This document shows positions 32,955-42,640 of a DNA stretch of 64,000 nt, piece by piece (positions within the stretch are counted from its first letter, which is position 1; each line of letters begins with the position of its first letter). Below the pieces are notes generated by a model, which did no database searches, was not told where the DNA came from, and saw only the letters and a list, made by a program, of their open reading frames with translations. This DNA is from Arthrobacter sp. Leaf337 (GTDB lineage Bacteria > Actinomycetota > Actinomycetes > Actinomycetales > Micrococcaceae). The stretch is taken from positions 62,474 through 126,473 of the forward strand of contig NZ_LMPC01000031.1 in assembly GCF_001423745.1 (NCBI RefSeq), written 5' to 3'. The translations under genes were made by a program, and so were the position numbers.

Positions 32955-34283
32955 ATGACCAACACAGCCACGGGCGCCGGCATCGGAGCCGAGCAGCGCC
33001 AGCTCAAGAGGGCCAAGAAAGCAGCCCTGGCCGCGTTCCTCGGCGGCGCCCTCGAGTACTACGACTTCTTCATCTACGCCACTGCGGCGTCGCTGGTCTT
33101 TTCCAAGATCTTCTTCCCGTCGGGGGACCCCACGGTCGCCCTGATCGCCTCCTTCGCCACCTTCGGCGTGGCGTACGTGGCTCGGCCTTTCGGCGCAGTG
33201 GTCTTCGGGCACCTGGGTGACAAGATCGGCCGCAAGAACACGCTGGTACTGACGCTCGTCCTGATGGGTTCGGCCACGTTCCTCATCGGCGTGCTGCCCG
33301 ACTTCAACACCGCCGGCTATTGGGCCCCCGCCCTGCTGGTGCTCCTGCGCCTCATGCAGGGCCTCTCCGCCGGGGCCGAGACGGCGGGCGCCTCGGCACT
33401 GTCCACCGAAGAAGCCCCCGAAGGACGCCGCGGCTTCTTCGCCAGCTTCGCCATGAGCGGCATCTCCGCCGGCATTGTCCTGGCCTCCCTGGCGTTCCTC
33501 CCCGTGGCGGCCATGAGCGAAGCGGACCGCCTGGCCTGGGGCTGGCGCATTCCGTTCTGGCTGTCGCTGCTGGTTCTGATCGTCGCCTACCTTGTCCGCC
33601 GCTCGCTGGAGGAACCGGAGGTCTTCGAGGAGAAGCATGATCACGGCGAACTGGTGAAGCTGCCCTTCGCCAAGATGTTCAAGACCCACCCGGCACAGTT
33701 CTTCCAGGTGGCCCTGATGTCCTTTGAAACCGTCACGAACACGTTTATGCAGTCCTTCGGCCTGGCCTATGCCGTCTCCGTGGGGGTGCCGGCCTCCACC
33801 ATGCTCTGGGTCAGCATCACGGGCAACATCATCGCCGTCATCTCCCAGCCGTTCATGGCCTGGCTCTCCGACAGGTACGGCCGCCGTCCGATCTTCATCA
33901 CCGGCGTCCTGGGTTCAGGCCTGATGATCTTCGTGTACTTCTCCGTGATTTCCACGGGCAACATCCCCATGATCTTCCTGACCAGCACCCTCATCACGGC
34001 AGGCACCTACGCCATGTCCAACGCCATCTACCCCGCCTGGTTCTCGGAGCTGTTCAACGTCAAGGTCCGCTACTCCGGCATGGCCATCGGCCTGCAGGTC
34101 GGCATCCTGTGCGCCGGCTTCACCCCGCTGCTCGGCACCGCCCTCGTCGGCGCGGACAAGGCGAACTGGGGCCCCGCCGCCTGGATCGTGGCTGCATCCT
34201 CGCTCCTGGCCGTGGCCGGTGCTTACTGGGCCCGCGAGACCAGCAAGACCCCGCTGCGCGAACTGGGCAACCCGGTCCGCTGA
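32955..34283 (+). CDS. MHS family transporter, shikimate permease-like
   Basis: A 442-residue transporter with about twelve helices and the MHS signatures LEYYDFFIYATAASLVF, FGHLGDKIGRKN and LMQGLSAGAETAGAS. It is related to, but distinct from, the transporter at 15399-16766. It is divergent from the shikimate dehydrogenase gene with 164 bases between, a pairing that suggests uptake of shikimate, quinate or a related hydroaromatic acid. The ATG follows GGAGGG at rather long spacing. Confidence 0.87.
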   Translation: MTNTATGAGIGAEQRQLKRAKKAALAAFLGGALEYYDFFIYATAASLVFSKIFFPSGDPTVALIASFATFGVAYVARPFGAVVFGHLGDKIGRKNTLVLTLVLMGSATFLIGVLPDFNTAGYWAPALLVLLRLMQGLSAGAETAGASALSTEEAPEGRRGFFASFAMSGISAGIVLASLAFLPVAAMSEADRLAWGWRIPFWLSLLVLIVAYLVRRSLEEPEVFEEKHDHGELVKLPFAKMFKTHPAQFFQVALMSFETVTNTFMQSFGLAYAVSVGVPASTMLWVSITGNIIAVISQPFMAWLSDRYGRRPIFITGVLGSGLMIFVYFSVISTGNIPMIFLTSTLITAGTYAMSNAIYPAWFSELFNVKVRYSGMAIGLQVGILCAGFTPLLGTALVGADKANWGPAAWIVAASSLLAVAGAYWARETSKTPLRELGNPVR

Positions 34284-34297
34284 CGAATCGCCCCGGC

Positions 34298-34335
34298 GGT
34301 TGAGCCTGTCGAAACCGCATGGCCCAGGCTCAACC
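34298..34335. repeat. stem-loop with a dispersed-repeat-like arm
   Basis: GGTTGAGCCTG (34298-34308) pairs perfectly with CAGGCTCAACC (34325-34335). The sequence GGTTGAGCCTGTCGAAACC resembles an intergenic element that I recall as highly repeated in Micrococcales genomes. It sits between convergent genes and lacks a T-run. Confidence 0.45.
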
Positions 34336-34344
34336 ACAGGGGCA

Positions 34345-34794
34345 CTACCGGCGACGGAGGCGGGCCAGCAGCGTCGCGGCGAGCAGCGCCGTCGTGATTT
34401 CCAGGGCGACGACGGCGAGCAGCCCGCCGGCGCCGGTGCCAGCCACAGCCGGCACCCCGGGAACCCCGTGACTGTGGGCGTGCGGGCCGCCGCCGGACGC
34501 TGTCCCCAACAACAGGAAAGCGTGCAGCGCCGTCATGGCCAGCGCGCACGCCATGACCTGGTGCAGTGACCCAACCCGGCCCTCGCGCCAGATGTGCACG
34601 GCGCACGGCAGGCAGACCCCCACCATGGCAAGCATCAGCAGGTTCAGCCACAGCCCGTGGTGGCTTCCCGCCACGAGACCAAGGTGCACCAGGCTTGACG
34701 CGGCGGTCGCCACGGCCACGATGCGCAGGTGTACAACGGGGCGGGGGTGGAGGACGGGGCCGGCGGTCCGGCCCCATCCACGCAGGGCGGTCAT
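34345..34794 (-). CDS. small four-helix membrane protein, His-rich loop
   Basis: A 149-residue membrane protein with four hydrophobic helices (about residues 20-40, 47-66, 78-98 and 120-142). The loop between helices 3 and 4 is short and contains HAHSHG, with further His residues near helix 2 (GSHHG) and Cys in VCLPCAVH, which could bind a metal such as copper. It lies 9 bases downstream of the copper amine oxidase gene on the same strand, so a role in copper supply to that enzyme is attractive but unproven. Confidence 0.65.
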   Translation of the reverse strand: MTALRGWGRTAGPVLHPRPVVHLRIVAVATAASSLVHLGLVAGSHHGLWLNLLMLAMVGVCLPCAVHIWREGRVGSLHQVMACALAMTALHAFLLLGTASGGGPHAHSHGVPGVPAVAGTGAGGLLAVVALEITTALLAATLLARLRRR

Positions 34795-34803
34795 GGCGCC
34801 TGC

Positions 34804-36729
34804 CTAGCCGTGGCAGTGCCCGCCGGCGGCGGGCCTGGTGTTCGGGTTGGCCGGCACATCCAGCACGGGGCTGCGGTCGAAGAACCCTTCGGGCCGGAGC
34901 TTGAAGCCGACCGTGTCCACCGGCATGATGGGCCAGTCCTCGATCCGGGGGAAGTGGGTCAGCCCGAAGGTGTGCCACACCACGATGTCCTGGCCGTCGA
35001 TCTCGCGGTCCTGGGCGATGTAGGCCGGCAGGCCCGCTCCCCCGGAATGCTGGTTCACGAAGTCGCCGGTAGGGTAACGCTCGTCCTCCGCGAACCGGGT
35101 GACCCACAGGTCCTTGGTGGCGAACGCCGCCCGGCGGGCAATGGAGGAATCCGGATCGGCCAGGAGCGTGGGCTGGCCCTGGGCATGCAGCTTGTAGCCG
35201 ACCGGTTCGCCCAGGCGGTTGCGTGATTCCGGGTTGGAGATGATCCAGGTCCGGCCGCTGCGCGCGTCGGCTTCCCGGACGGCTTCGGACTCCCGGGCCA
35301 GGACGGTCCGCTTCCGGGAGAAGGCGTTTCCGCGTTCGTTGCCCTCACCGATGGGCTGCCGGACCACGTCCTCCTCCTCAACCCGGTTGCTGAAGCCGTC
35401 GATCGCCATGTCCAGGCGGGCGCTGAAGAGGTGCTGGTGGAACGGCGCGCCGAGCCCGGGTGCGAGCTGGGAAATGTTGGCTGAGCCTCCTTCGGGGAAT
35501 GCGCTGGTGAAAACGACGCCGGTGGCCTTGGCCTCGAATTCGATGGTGCCGTCGAGGTACAGGTACCAGTAGAAGCCGTAGTCGTAGTTGCCGATGGTGG
35601 TGAAGAAGGAGATGACCAGGCGGCGGTTGCGGCGGGTGTAGTTGATGCCCGTCCAGAGGTCGCTGTGCTTGGCCAGGATGCCCCAGTCCTCCTCGTGCAT
35701 GCAGATGCCGTTGCGGATTTCGCGGGGATTGCCGAACGCGTCGCTGATCACGGGGCTGAGGTAGGTGATCTCGCCGAGGCAGTCACAGCCCAGTTCAAGC
35801 GAGTTGGCGTACTGGCCCACCAGGTATTCGCCGGTGTCGAAGTAGTTCTGCCAGGACCGGATGGGCGACGGGTCGCCGTAGGGAACCACCATCTCGGCGA
35901 TGGACGCGCGGTTGATGATGGGCCGCTTCCGCCCGGCGTCCTGGAAGGCCAGGTTGTGCAGCACCACGCCCTCACGGACGTCGAAGCCTACGTCCACGCT
36001 CCACTTTTCCCACTCGACGTGGTTACCGCCGGTGACTGTGAAGCTGGGGCCCTCGGGCTGGGTGATGTGGAGCGGCTTTTGCGTGGTGCGGAGCGGGCCG
36101 GTGAGCTCGGGGTCGGTGTAGTTGCCGTGCTCGGCGGGAATCGGGACGACGCCGGTGTCCAGGACCTGCGTGACTTCCTTGCCGACGACGTCGACGTACG
36201 CCACCAGCCCGTCCACGGGATGCGCCCAGGCGCTGTCCTCGGGAAAGTCCTGCACGAAGGCCAGGCCGCGGAGGATGCGGCGGCCTTTCTCCTCCGGGTA
36301 TTCGAAGACGCCGGCGGACAGCGGGGCAACGCGGACTGTGCCGACGTCCAGGTTCCGGTCCGCCAGGGCCTTCAGCCACCGTTCGTCGGAGGCCAGGAGT
36401 TCCTCGACCACCTCGAATTCCTCTTCCAGCACGGGCAGTTCGCCGGCGACGGCGGTGTCCAGTTCGACGGCGGAGGTCACCTCGCCGCGGGTGGCGGAGA
36501 CCGTCACATCGAGGGGGCGGCCGCCGGAGACATCGTGGATGAACACGCGGAAGCGCCGGTCCTCGGAGTCCCTGGAACTGTCCCGGGCCGGGTCCCGCAG
36601 GCCCAGGTAGGCGATCCGCTTTTCCGGGCCGAGGAGTCCCCCGGCGCGCAGGATGCCCTGGACTTCAGTGATCTCAGCGGCCGCTGCCAGGCGGTACGGG
36701 GCGGCTGTGTCAGTTGGTGCGAGTGTCAT
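34804..36729 (-). CDS. copper amine oxidase, phenylethylamine oxidase (AGAO) type
   Basis: A 641-residue quinoprotein that oxidises primary amines such as phenylethylamine or tyramine to aldehyde, ammonia and H2O2. It lines up with the Arthrobacter globiformis enzyme without shift through the core: catalytic base D298 (YFDTGEY), topaquinone precursor Y382 (GNYDYG), copper ligands H431, H433 (FHQHLF) and H592 (LTHFPR). It also shares the C-terminal CHG. There is no signal peptide, so it is cytoplasmic. A TetR gene is divergent and a FeaR-like AraC gene follows that one. The small His-rich membrane protein gene lies directly downstream. Confidence 0.95.
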   Translation of the reverse strand: MTLAPTDTAAPYRLAAAAEITEVQGILRAGGLLGPEKRIAYLGLRDPARDSSRDSEDRRFRVFIHDVSGGRPLDVTVSATRGEVTSAVELDTAVAGELPVLEEEFEVVEELLASDERWLKALADRNLDVGTVRVAPLSAGVFEYPEEKGRRILRGLAFVQDFPEDSAWAHPVDGLVAYVDVVGKEVTQVLDTGVVPIPAEHGNYTDPELTGPLRTTQKPLHITQPEGPSFTVTGGNHVEWEKWSVDVGFDVREGVVLHNLAFQDAGRKRPIINRASIAEMVVPYGDPSPIRSWQNYFDTGEYLVGQYANSLELGCDCLGEITYLSPVISDAFGNPREIRNGICMHEEDWGILAKHSDLWTGINYTRRNRRLVISFFTTIGNYDYGFYWYLYLDGTIEFEAKATGVVFTSAFPEGGSANISQLAPGLGAPFHQHLFSARLDMAIDGFSNRVEEEDVVRQPIGEGNERGNAFSRKRTVLARESEAVREADARSGRTWIISNPESRNRLGEPVGYKLHAQGQPTLLADPDSSIARRAAFATKDLWVTRFAEDERYPTGDFVNQHSGGAGLPAYIAQDREIDGQDIVVWHTFGLTHFPRIEDWPIMPVDTVGFKLRPEGFFDRSPVLDVPANPNTRPAAGGHCHG

Positions 36730-36775
36730 GAGCGCTGCCTTTGTCCGGGACCGTGTTGGGGTCGGGATTTTTATT

Positions 36776-36793
36776 TTCTATAGTTGTAGAGAA
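36776..36793. promoter_or_regulatory. imperfect palindrome in the amine oxidase/TetR divergent promoter
   Basis: TTCTATAGTTGTAGAGAA is an A/T-rich imperfect palindrome, about 47 bases upstream of the oxidase start and 64 bases before the TetR start. Its length and position suit a TetR operator that controls both genes. Confidence 0.4.
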
Positions 36794-36856
36794 TAAGCGG
36801 TCCGTAAGATGGATCACAAGGGTTCGATACAAAAAAGTTCCGGGGGGATCACCAGA

Positions 36857-37453
36857 GTGCCAAAGATTGTTGACCATGATGAACGGCGCCTGGAGCTGGT
36901 GGATGCGACCTGGCGGATCATCGCCAGGCTGGGCATCGAAGGCGCCACGATGCGGGAGATCGCCCTCGAGGCCGGCTTCGCCAACGGCGCACTGAAGCCC
37001 TACTTCCCCACCAAGGACACGCTGCTGACGTTTGCCTTCCGGCACGTCTTCAACAGGACCAACGAGCGCATCCGGGAGGTCACGGCGGGCAAGGCCGGGA
37101 TTCCGGCGCTCCGGGCTTTTTGCGTCGAGGTGCTGCCGCTGGACTCCGAGCGGGTCAATGAAGCGCGGATCGTGGTCCCGTTCTGGCAGAAGGCCATCAA
37201 CGATCCGGAAAAAGCCGCCATCCACCGCGAGTCCATGGACCAGTGGCGCGCTGCGATCCTCGGGTACCTGGCAGAGGCCAGGGCGCAGGGGGACGTGGGT
37301 GCCGCCGTCGACGATTCAGCCGTTGCCGGCCACCTGCTGAACATGCTGCTGGGGGCGCAGATAGCAGCCGCCCTCGCCCCGGACAACGAGACGGACCTGG
37401 GCCTGGGCGACCAGCTGGAAGCATTCCTGACCTTGCTTCAGGCGGGCTCGTAA
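36857..37453 (+). CDS. TetR family transcriptional regulator
   Basis: A 198-residue TetR regulator: helix-turn-helix at residues 10-60 (IIARLGIEGATMREIALEAGF, then YFPTKDTLL) and an all-helical ligand domain. GTG 36857 is set by a GGGGGG stretch and by the normal TetR length; the longer frame from 36809 is not used. It is divergent from the amine oxidase gene and probably represses it and itself. The ligand could be an amine or an aldehyde. Confidence 0.88.
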   Translation: MPKIVDHDERRLELVDATWRIIARLGIEGATMREIALEAGFANGALKPYFPTKDTLLTFAFRHVFNRTNERIREVTAGKAGIPALRAFCVEVLPLDSERVNEARIVVPFWQKAINDPEKAAIHRESMDQWRAAILGYLAEARAQGDVGAAVDDSAVAGHLLNMLLGAQIAAALAPDNETDLGLGDQLEAFLTLLQAGS

Positions 37454-37454
37454 T

Positions 37455-37482
37455 TCTTTTTTCGACGTTGGGCGAAAAAAGA
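37455..37482. terminator. A/T-rich inverted repeat after the TetR gene
   Basis: TCTTTTTTCG (37455-37464) and CGAAAAAAGA (37473-37482) are perfect complements with an eight-base loop. The stem itself supplies the T-run, so this could act as a weak terminator for the TetR gene or as an operator for the AraC gene starting 99 bases later. Confidence 0.4.
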
Positions 37483-37581
37483 TGACAACGCCTGGCATCA
37501 CCGCTAACCTGAAATAACTGTGTCGCAGGACACAGCCTGGGGGACCAACTTTCAGATGGCTATCCGGCGTCAGGAACATCC

Positions 37582-38541
37582 ATGTCTGCAACCACAGCCC
37601 GCCCGGCGGGCCAGGAACTCATCTCCAGCGAGGCCACCTCATTTGAGCACTGGCGGCACCTTGTGGCGGAGTCGTTCGTGCCGCTGGCCGCCGACACGGA
37701 TCATCCCGACACCTTCCGCGGCCGGATGCGCTCCAGGGTCCTGGACCGGCTGTGCATCGTGGAGGTCACTGCCACGGGCCACAACGTCCACCGCACCCCG
37801 GCCCTGGTGGCCCGGCCCGGCCAGCGCTATTTCAAACTCAATCTCCAGCTGGAGGGCACCGGGCTCCTCATCCAGGACAACCGCGAGGCAGTGCTGCGCC
37901 CCGGCGACCTCGCCATTTACGACACCAACCGTCCCTACACGCTGGCCTTCGAAGAGCAGGCGCGGGTCATGGTGGTCATGTTTCCGCACGACTCCCTGTC
38001 CCTGCCGCCGGATTACGTCGGGCAGCTCGCGGCCGTCCGACTGGCAGGCGGGCACGGCCTGACCGGCATCGTGGGCCCGTTTATCGCCCAGCTGGCGGAG
38101 AACCTTGAAGCCCTCAGCGGCCCCAGCGGATCACGGCTGGCCGCCAACGCCCTGGACCTCGTGTCCACCATGCTGCACTCGGAACTGGACATGGCTCGGG
38201 ACAGCATGAAGCCGCAGGTGCTGCTGGCATCGTCCGTGCGCGAATACATCGAGGCCAACCTCGCCGATCCACAGCTCTCGCCGGCCGGCATTGCGGCGGC
38301 ACACTTCATCTCCACCCGGCACCTGCACAACATCTTCCACGAATCCGGAGCCACTGTTGCCAGCTGGATCCGGAGCCAGCGGCTGGAACGCATCCGCCGC
38401 GACCTGAGGGATCCGCTGCACCACAGCACTTCCGTGGGGGCGGTCGCCGCCCGCTGGGGGTTCCTTGACGCGGCGCATTTCAGCCGCACGTTCCGGGATG
38501 CCTACGGCGAATCCCCCAGCGACTGGCGCCGCGGCGCCTAG
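37582..38541 (+). CDS. AraC family regulator, FeaR-like
   Basis: A 319-residue activator. The N-terminal cupin-like domain (about 40-180) is of the AraC-binding-like type seen in FeaR, and the C-terminal double helix-turn-helix (about 220-316) has ISTRHLHNIFHESG and GFLDAAHFSRTFRDAYGESP. In Escherichia coli FeaR activates the tyramine/phenylethylamine oxidase and phenylacetaldehyde dehydrogenase genes, which matches the amine oxidase here. A perfect small repeat CTGTGTC-GCAG-GACACAG lies at 37518-37535 just before the gene. The ATG follows AGGA. Confidence 0.88.
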   Translation: MSATTARPAGQELISSEATSFEHWRHLVAESFVPLAADTDHPDTFRGRMRSRVLDRLCIVEVTATGHNVHRTPALVARPGQRYFKLNLQLEGTGLLIQDNREAVLRPGDLAIYDTNRPYTLAFEEQARVMVVMFPHDSLSLPPDYVGQLAAVRLAGGHGLTGIVGPFIAQLAENLEALSGPSGSRLAANALDLVSTMLHSELDMARDSMKPQVLLASSVREYIEANLADPQLSPAGIAAAHFISTRHLHNIFHESGATVASWIRSQRLERIRRDLRDPLHHSTSVGAVAARWGFLDAAHFSRTFRDAYGESPSDWRRGA

Positions 38542-38597
38542 TCTGTGCAGGGCTCACCGGCCGGGTCCAGCCGGGGCGCACGCCAGGGCGTCAGCCC

Positions 38598-40007
<1,410 letters not shown>

Positions 40008-40138
40008 TCAACCTACCAATTGTGACTGCACGGGCCGCGCATGGCCAATCGGCCTTCCACTAACCTCCGTATTGTGACATTTAATTTCCATGAAACGAAA
40101 ACTCTGGCCAAGGGTCGGGGTAAGGCGGGGGACTTCTG

Positions 40139-40861
40139 ATGGCCCACATCTGCCTGCTTCTCTCCGGGGCCGCGCTCCTGCTCAACGGCCTCGCCGCGTT
40201 GGATCTCCTCCCCCGCCGGGATGCGGCCGTGTTCAGCCTGGTCATCGGCAGCACCCAGCTGGTCCTCGCCGTTGCGTACCTGGGGATTACCGGCGACGGG
40301 GTCCTGCACCTGTTGCTCGAGGCATCCGGGATGTTCCTGTTCGGGCTGACCTACGTCTACGTCGGGTTGGATTTCCTGCTGGAACTCGGGTCCCGGGGCC
40401 TTGGCTGGTTCTGCGGGATGGTGGGCGCGTGCGGCCTCCTGCTCGCCGCTGCCTGGTCCGGGGAGGACCCACTCCTGGCCGTACTCTGGCTCTGCTGGAC
40501 GTACCTGTGGCTGCTGTTCTTCCTGCAACTGGCCCTGGGGTTCCAGCGACTCACGCCGCTCATTGGCTGGTCCCTGGTCCTCACGAGCCAGGCATCGGCC
40601 ACGGTCCCGGCGCTCCTGGGCGTCACGGGGCGCTGGCCCAATGATCCCGAGACGGCGACGACGGCGGCGGGCGCCGCAGCCGCGCTGGCCGTACTCCTGC
40701 TGCTGGCCGGCTGCCTCGCGTGGCGGGCCGGCCCGGCCCCCACGCGCAGGCGCGGGCGGCAAACCGCCGCCCGCGCCGTTGCGGATCCCGCCGCCGTCGG
40801 CTCCTCCGTTGTCTGTTCTGATGTCCCAGACAGACTGCTACCCGGCGAACTCAAGCTCTGA
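40139..40861 (+). CDS. AmiS/UreI family channel-like membrane protein
   Basis: A 240-residue protein with six hydrophobic helices in the first 200 residues. Segments such as LLLSGAALLLNGL, FGLTYVYVGLDFLL, LGWFCGMVG and LAVLWLCWTYLWLLFFLQL resemble the AmiS/UreI family of proton-gated urea and short-chain amide channels. After the last helix comes a hydrophilic tail of about 40 residues not usual for the family. Its final 24 bases overlap the end of the convergent APC permease gene. Next to glutamate dehydrogenase and ammonium genes, urea or amide uptake is plausible. No urease or amidase gene is in the window. Confidence 0.75.
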   Translation: MAHICLLLSGAALLLNGLAALDLLPRRDAAVFSLVIGSTQLVLAVAYLGITGDGVLHLLLEASGMFLFGLTYVYVGLDFLLELGSRGLGWFCGMVGACGLLLAAAWSGEDPLLAVLWLCWTYLWLLFFLQLALGFQRLTPLIGWSLVLTSQASATVPALLGVTGRWPNDPETATTAAGAAAALAVLLLLAGCLAWRAGPAPTRRRGRQTAARAVADPAAVGSSVVCSDVPDRLLPGELKL

Positions 40862-42313
40862 CGCCCGGATCTGCTTCTCCACCCGGATCTCCACCAGGAC
40901 GCCGGCCAGGAACAATGCGGGGACGGCCGCCAGCAGGCCCACGGCCGTTTCCGTGCTGCCTCCGATGAGGGACGTGAAGTTGCTGACCACCAGGTACAGC
41001 ACCCACGCCAGCAACACGGAAGCCAGCACCGGGGCGATGAACGTCTGCCATTGCTGACCTGTCACCTTTTCCCGGCGGAAATAGGCGACGACGGCAAGGG
41101 AGGACAGCATGTACAGCACCAGCAGTGCCGCGACGGCGAGGCCGCTGAACCAGGAGAAGAGGGTCAGCACCGGGTCCAGCCCCAGCAGCGCGAACGGTGC
41201 CACCAGCAGGACAGCCACCACTGTCTGGATCCAGGCCGCCGCAGCCGGGGCGCGGTGCTTGTTGGTCCGGGCAATGACTGCCGGCATGGAGCCGCGCAGG
41301 GCCAGCGAGTGCAGGTAGCGGTTGATGCCGTTGTGGAAGGCAATGATGCCTGCCAGAAGCGAGGTCACCAGCAGGATTCCGGCGGTGATCCCTGCCCAGG
41401 GTCCGAACATTTCAACGATGGGGCCGATCACGAACGATGTGGCGTCACCCGATTCCAAGGCTGCACCCGCAGCATCCACCACGTGGGAGGGCCCGTAGAA
41501 ACTGACCAGCATCCAGGTGATGAAGGAGAAGAAGACAGCGATGATGCCCACGGACAGATAGGTGGCCCGTGCAACCGTCCTGTGCGGGTCCTTGGCTTCC
41601 GCGGAGTAGATGGCCGTGGATTCGAAACCGAACATGGAGGCCACCGCGAACATGATGGCGACGCCGGGGGCTCCGCTGGCGATGGCTTCGGGAGCGAACG
41701 ACGCGGCGAAGTCGAGCCCTTCGGGGCCGCCGCCGTGGAACAGCACGGAGAATCCGAACATCAGCAGGATCGCCACTTCCAGGCCCACCAGGACAGCCAG
41801 GACACGGGCACCGAGCTCGATGTTCTTGGATCCCAGGACCTGGACGCCCGCCATGGTGATTACGGCGAGCAGCCACCACGGAACAGTCATTCCAGCGGAT
41901 GCCAGCAGGCCGGAGAACGCCGCTCCGTACAGCCCGTACATGGCCGCCTGCACGGTGCTGTAGGCCAGCAGGGCAAGCCAGGCCGCTCCGGCACCGGTCT
42001 TGCGTCCGAACGCCGCGGTCACGTAGGCGTAAAAGGCGCCGTTGGTCTGCACTTTCCGGCTCATGGCCACGAAGCCGACGGCGAAGATGACAATGACGAT
42101 GCCGACCACAAGGTAGGCACCCGGTGCGCCGGCGCCGTTGCCGAGCGCGGCCGCGAGCGGCGCGGCTCCCACGATGCCGGTCAGCGGGGCCTGGGCGGAG
42201 AGGACAAAGAACAGGATGCCCAGGACTCCGATGCTTCCTGCGCGCAGGGCGGTGGAGTGTTCCTGGCGGGAACCGGGTTCTGCGGTCCGGGGTTCGGGAT
42301 TCGAAATACTCAT
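40838..42313 (-). CDS. APC family amino acid/amine permease
   Basis: A 491-residue transporter with about twelve helices. The first helix contains the APC pattern GSIGVLGILFFVLSAQAPLTG, and helix 6 contains FGFESTAIYSAEAKDPHRTV. ATG 42313 with AAGGA upstream is preferred; the frame further upstream is non-coding in character. The gene is divergent from an aldehyde dehydrogenase and lies between amine oxidase and glutamine synthetase-like clusters, so an amine or amino acid substrate (for example putrescine, methylamine or ethanolamine derivatives) is possible, but this is inference. Confidence 0.87.
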   Translation of the reverse strand: MSISNPEPRTAEPGSRQEHSTALRAGSIGVLGILFFVLSAQAPLTGIVGAAPLAAALGNGAGAPGAYLVVGIVIVIFAVGFVAMSRKVQTNGAFYAYVTAAFGRKTGAGAAWLALLAYSTVQAAMYGLYGAAFSGLLASAGMTVPWWLLAVITMAGVQVLGSKNIELGARVLAVLVGLEVAILLMFGFSVLFHGGGPEGLDFAASFAPEAIASGAPGVAIMFAVASMFGFESTAIYSAEAKDPHRTVARATYLSVGIIAVFFSFITWMLVSFYGPSHVVDAAGAALESGDATSFVIGPIVEMFGPWAGITAGILLVTSLLAGIIAFHNGINRYLHSLALRGSMPAVIARTNKHRAPAAAAWIQTVVAVLLVAPFALLGLDPVLTLFSWFSGLAVAALLVLYMLSSLAVVAYFRREKVTGQQWQTFIAPVLASVLLAWVLYLVVSNFTSLIGGSTETAVGLLAAVPALFLAGVLVEIRVEKQIRASELEFAG

Positions 42314-42640
42314 TGGATCCTTCTTAACGGTCATGAGTGCTGGGGAAAAGAGCTGGCGGGAAATTCGTGGTCCAGTTGCCGGGCCCGGGCAAAGGTGCCC
42401 GTGAGCTGCACCGTGAAATCCAGCATGGCAGTCGCCGCCGGACCCGGCTTGTCGTGCAGCGATCAGTTGTTGTTCCTGAGCGCAGTGTGGTTCAGGTTGC
42501 GGGCAGCACGTACTGTTCGCCACCGGTCAAGTGCCGTACGCGGATACACAAGACCCGCGGCGCCTGGCGGAGCACGCTTAAAGCAGCGCTGTTAGGCCGT
42601 TCCGGCCGCGTTCTCTGACCTACTCGAAGTGGAGTACCCC
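42314..42640. other. 327-base divergent intergenic region
   Basis: It lies between the APC permease and aldehyde dehydrogenase genes and must hold both promoters. A CCTGA...TCAGG inverted repeat at about 42475-42495 is the only symmetrical element I noticed; the XRE-cupin regulator encoded at 44100 is a candidate binder. No gene or RNA was seen. Confidence 0.35.

Noticed and set aside
34345-36729. The amine oxidase as a secreted or periplasmic enzyme
   Set aside because: The N-terminus has no signal peptide and matches the cytosolic Arthrobacter enzyme from its first residues.
40838-40861. Possible frame error at the overlap of the AmiS/UreI-like and APC genes
   Set aside because: The two genes converge and both end naturally; a 24-base tail overlap is common in compact genomes and no broken domain is seen.
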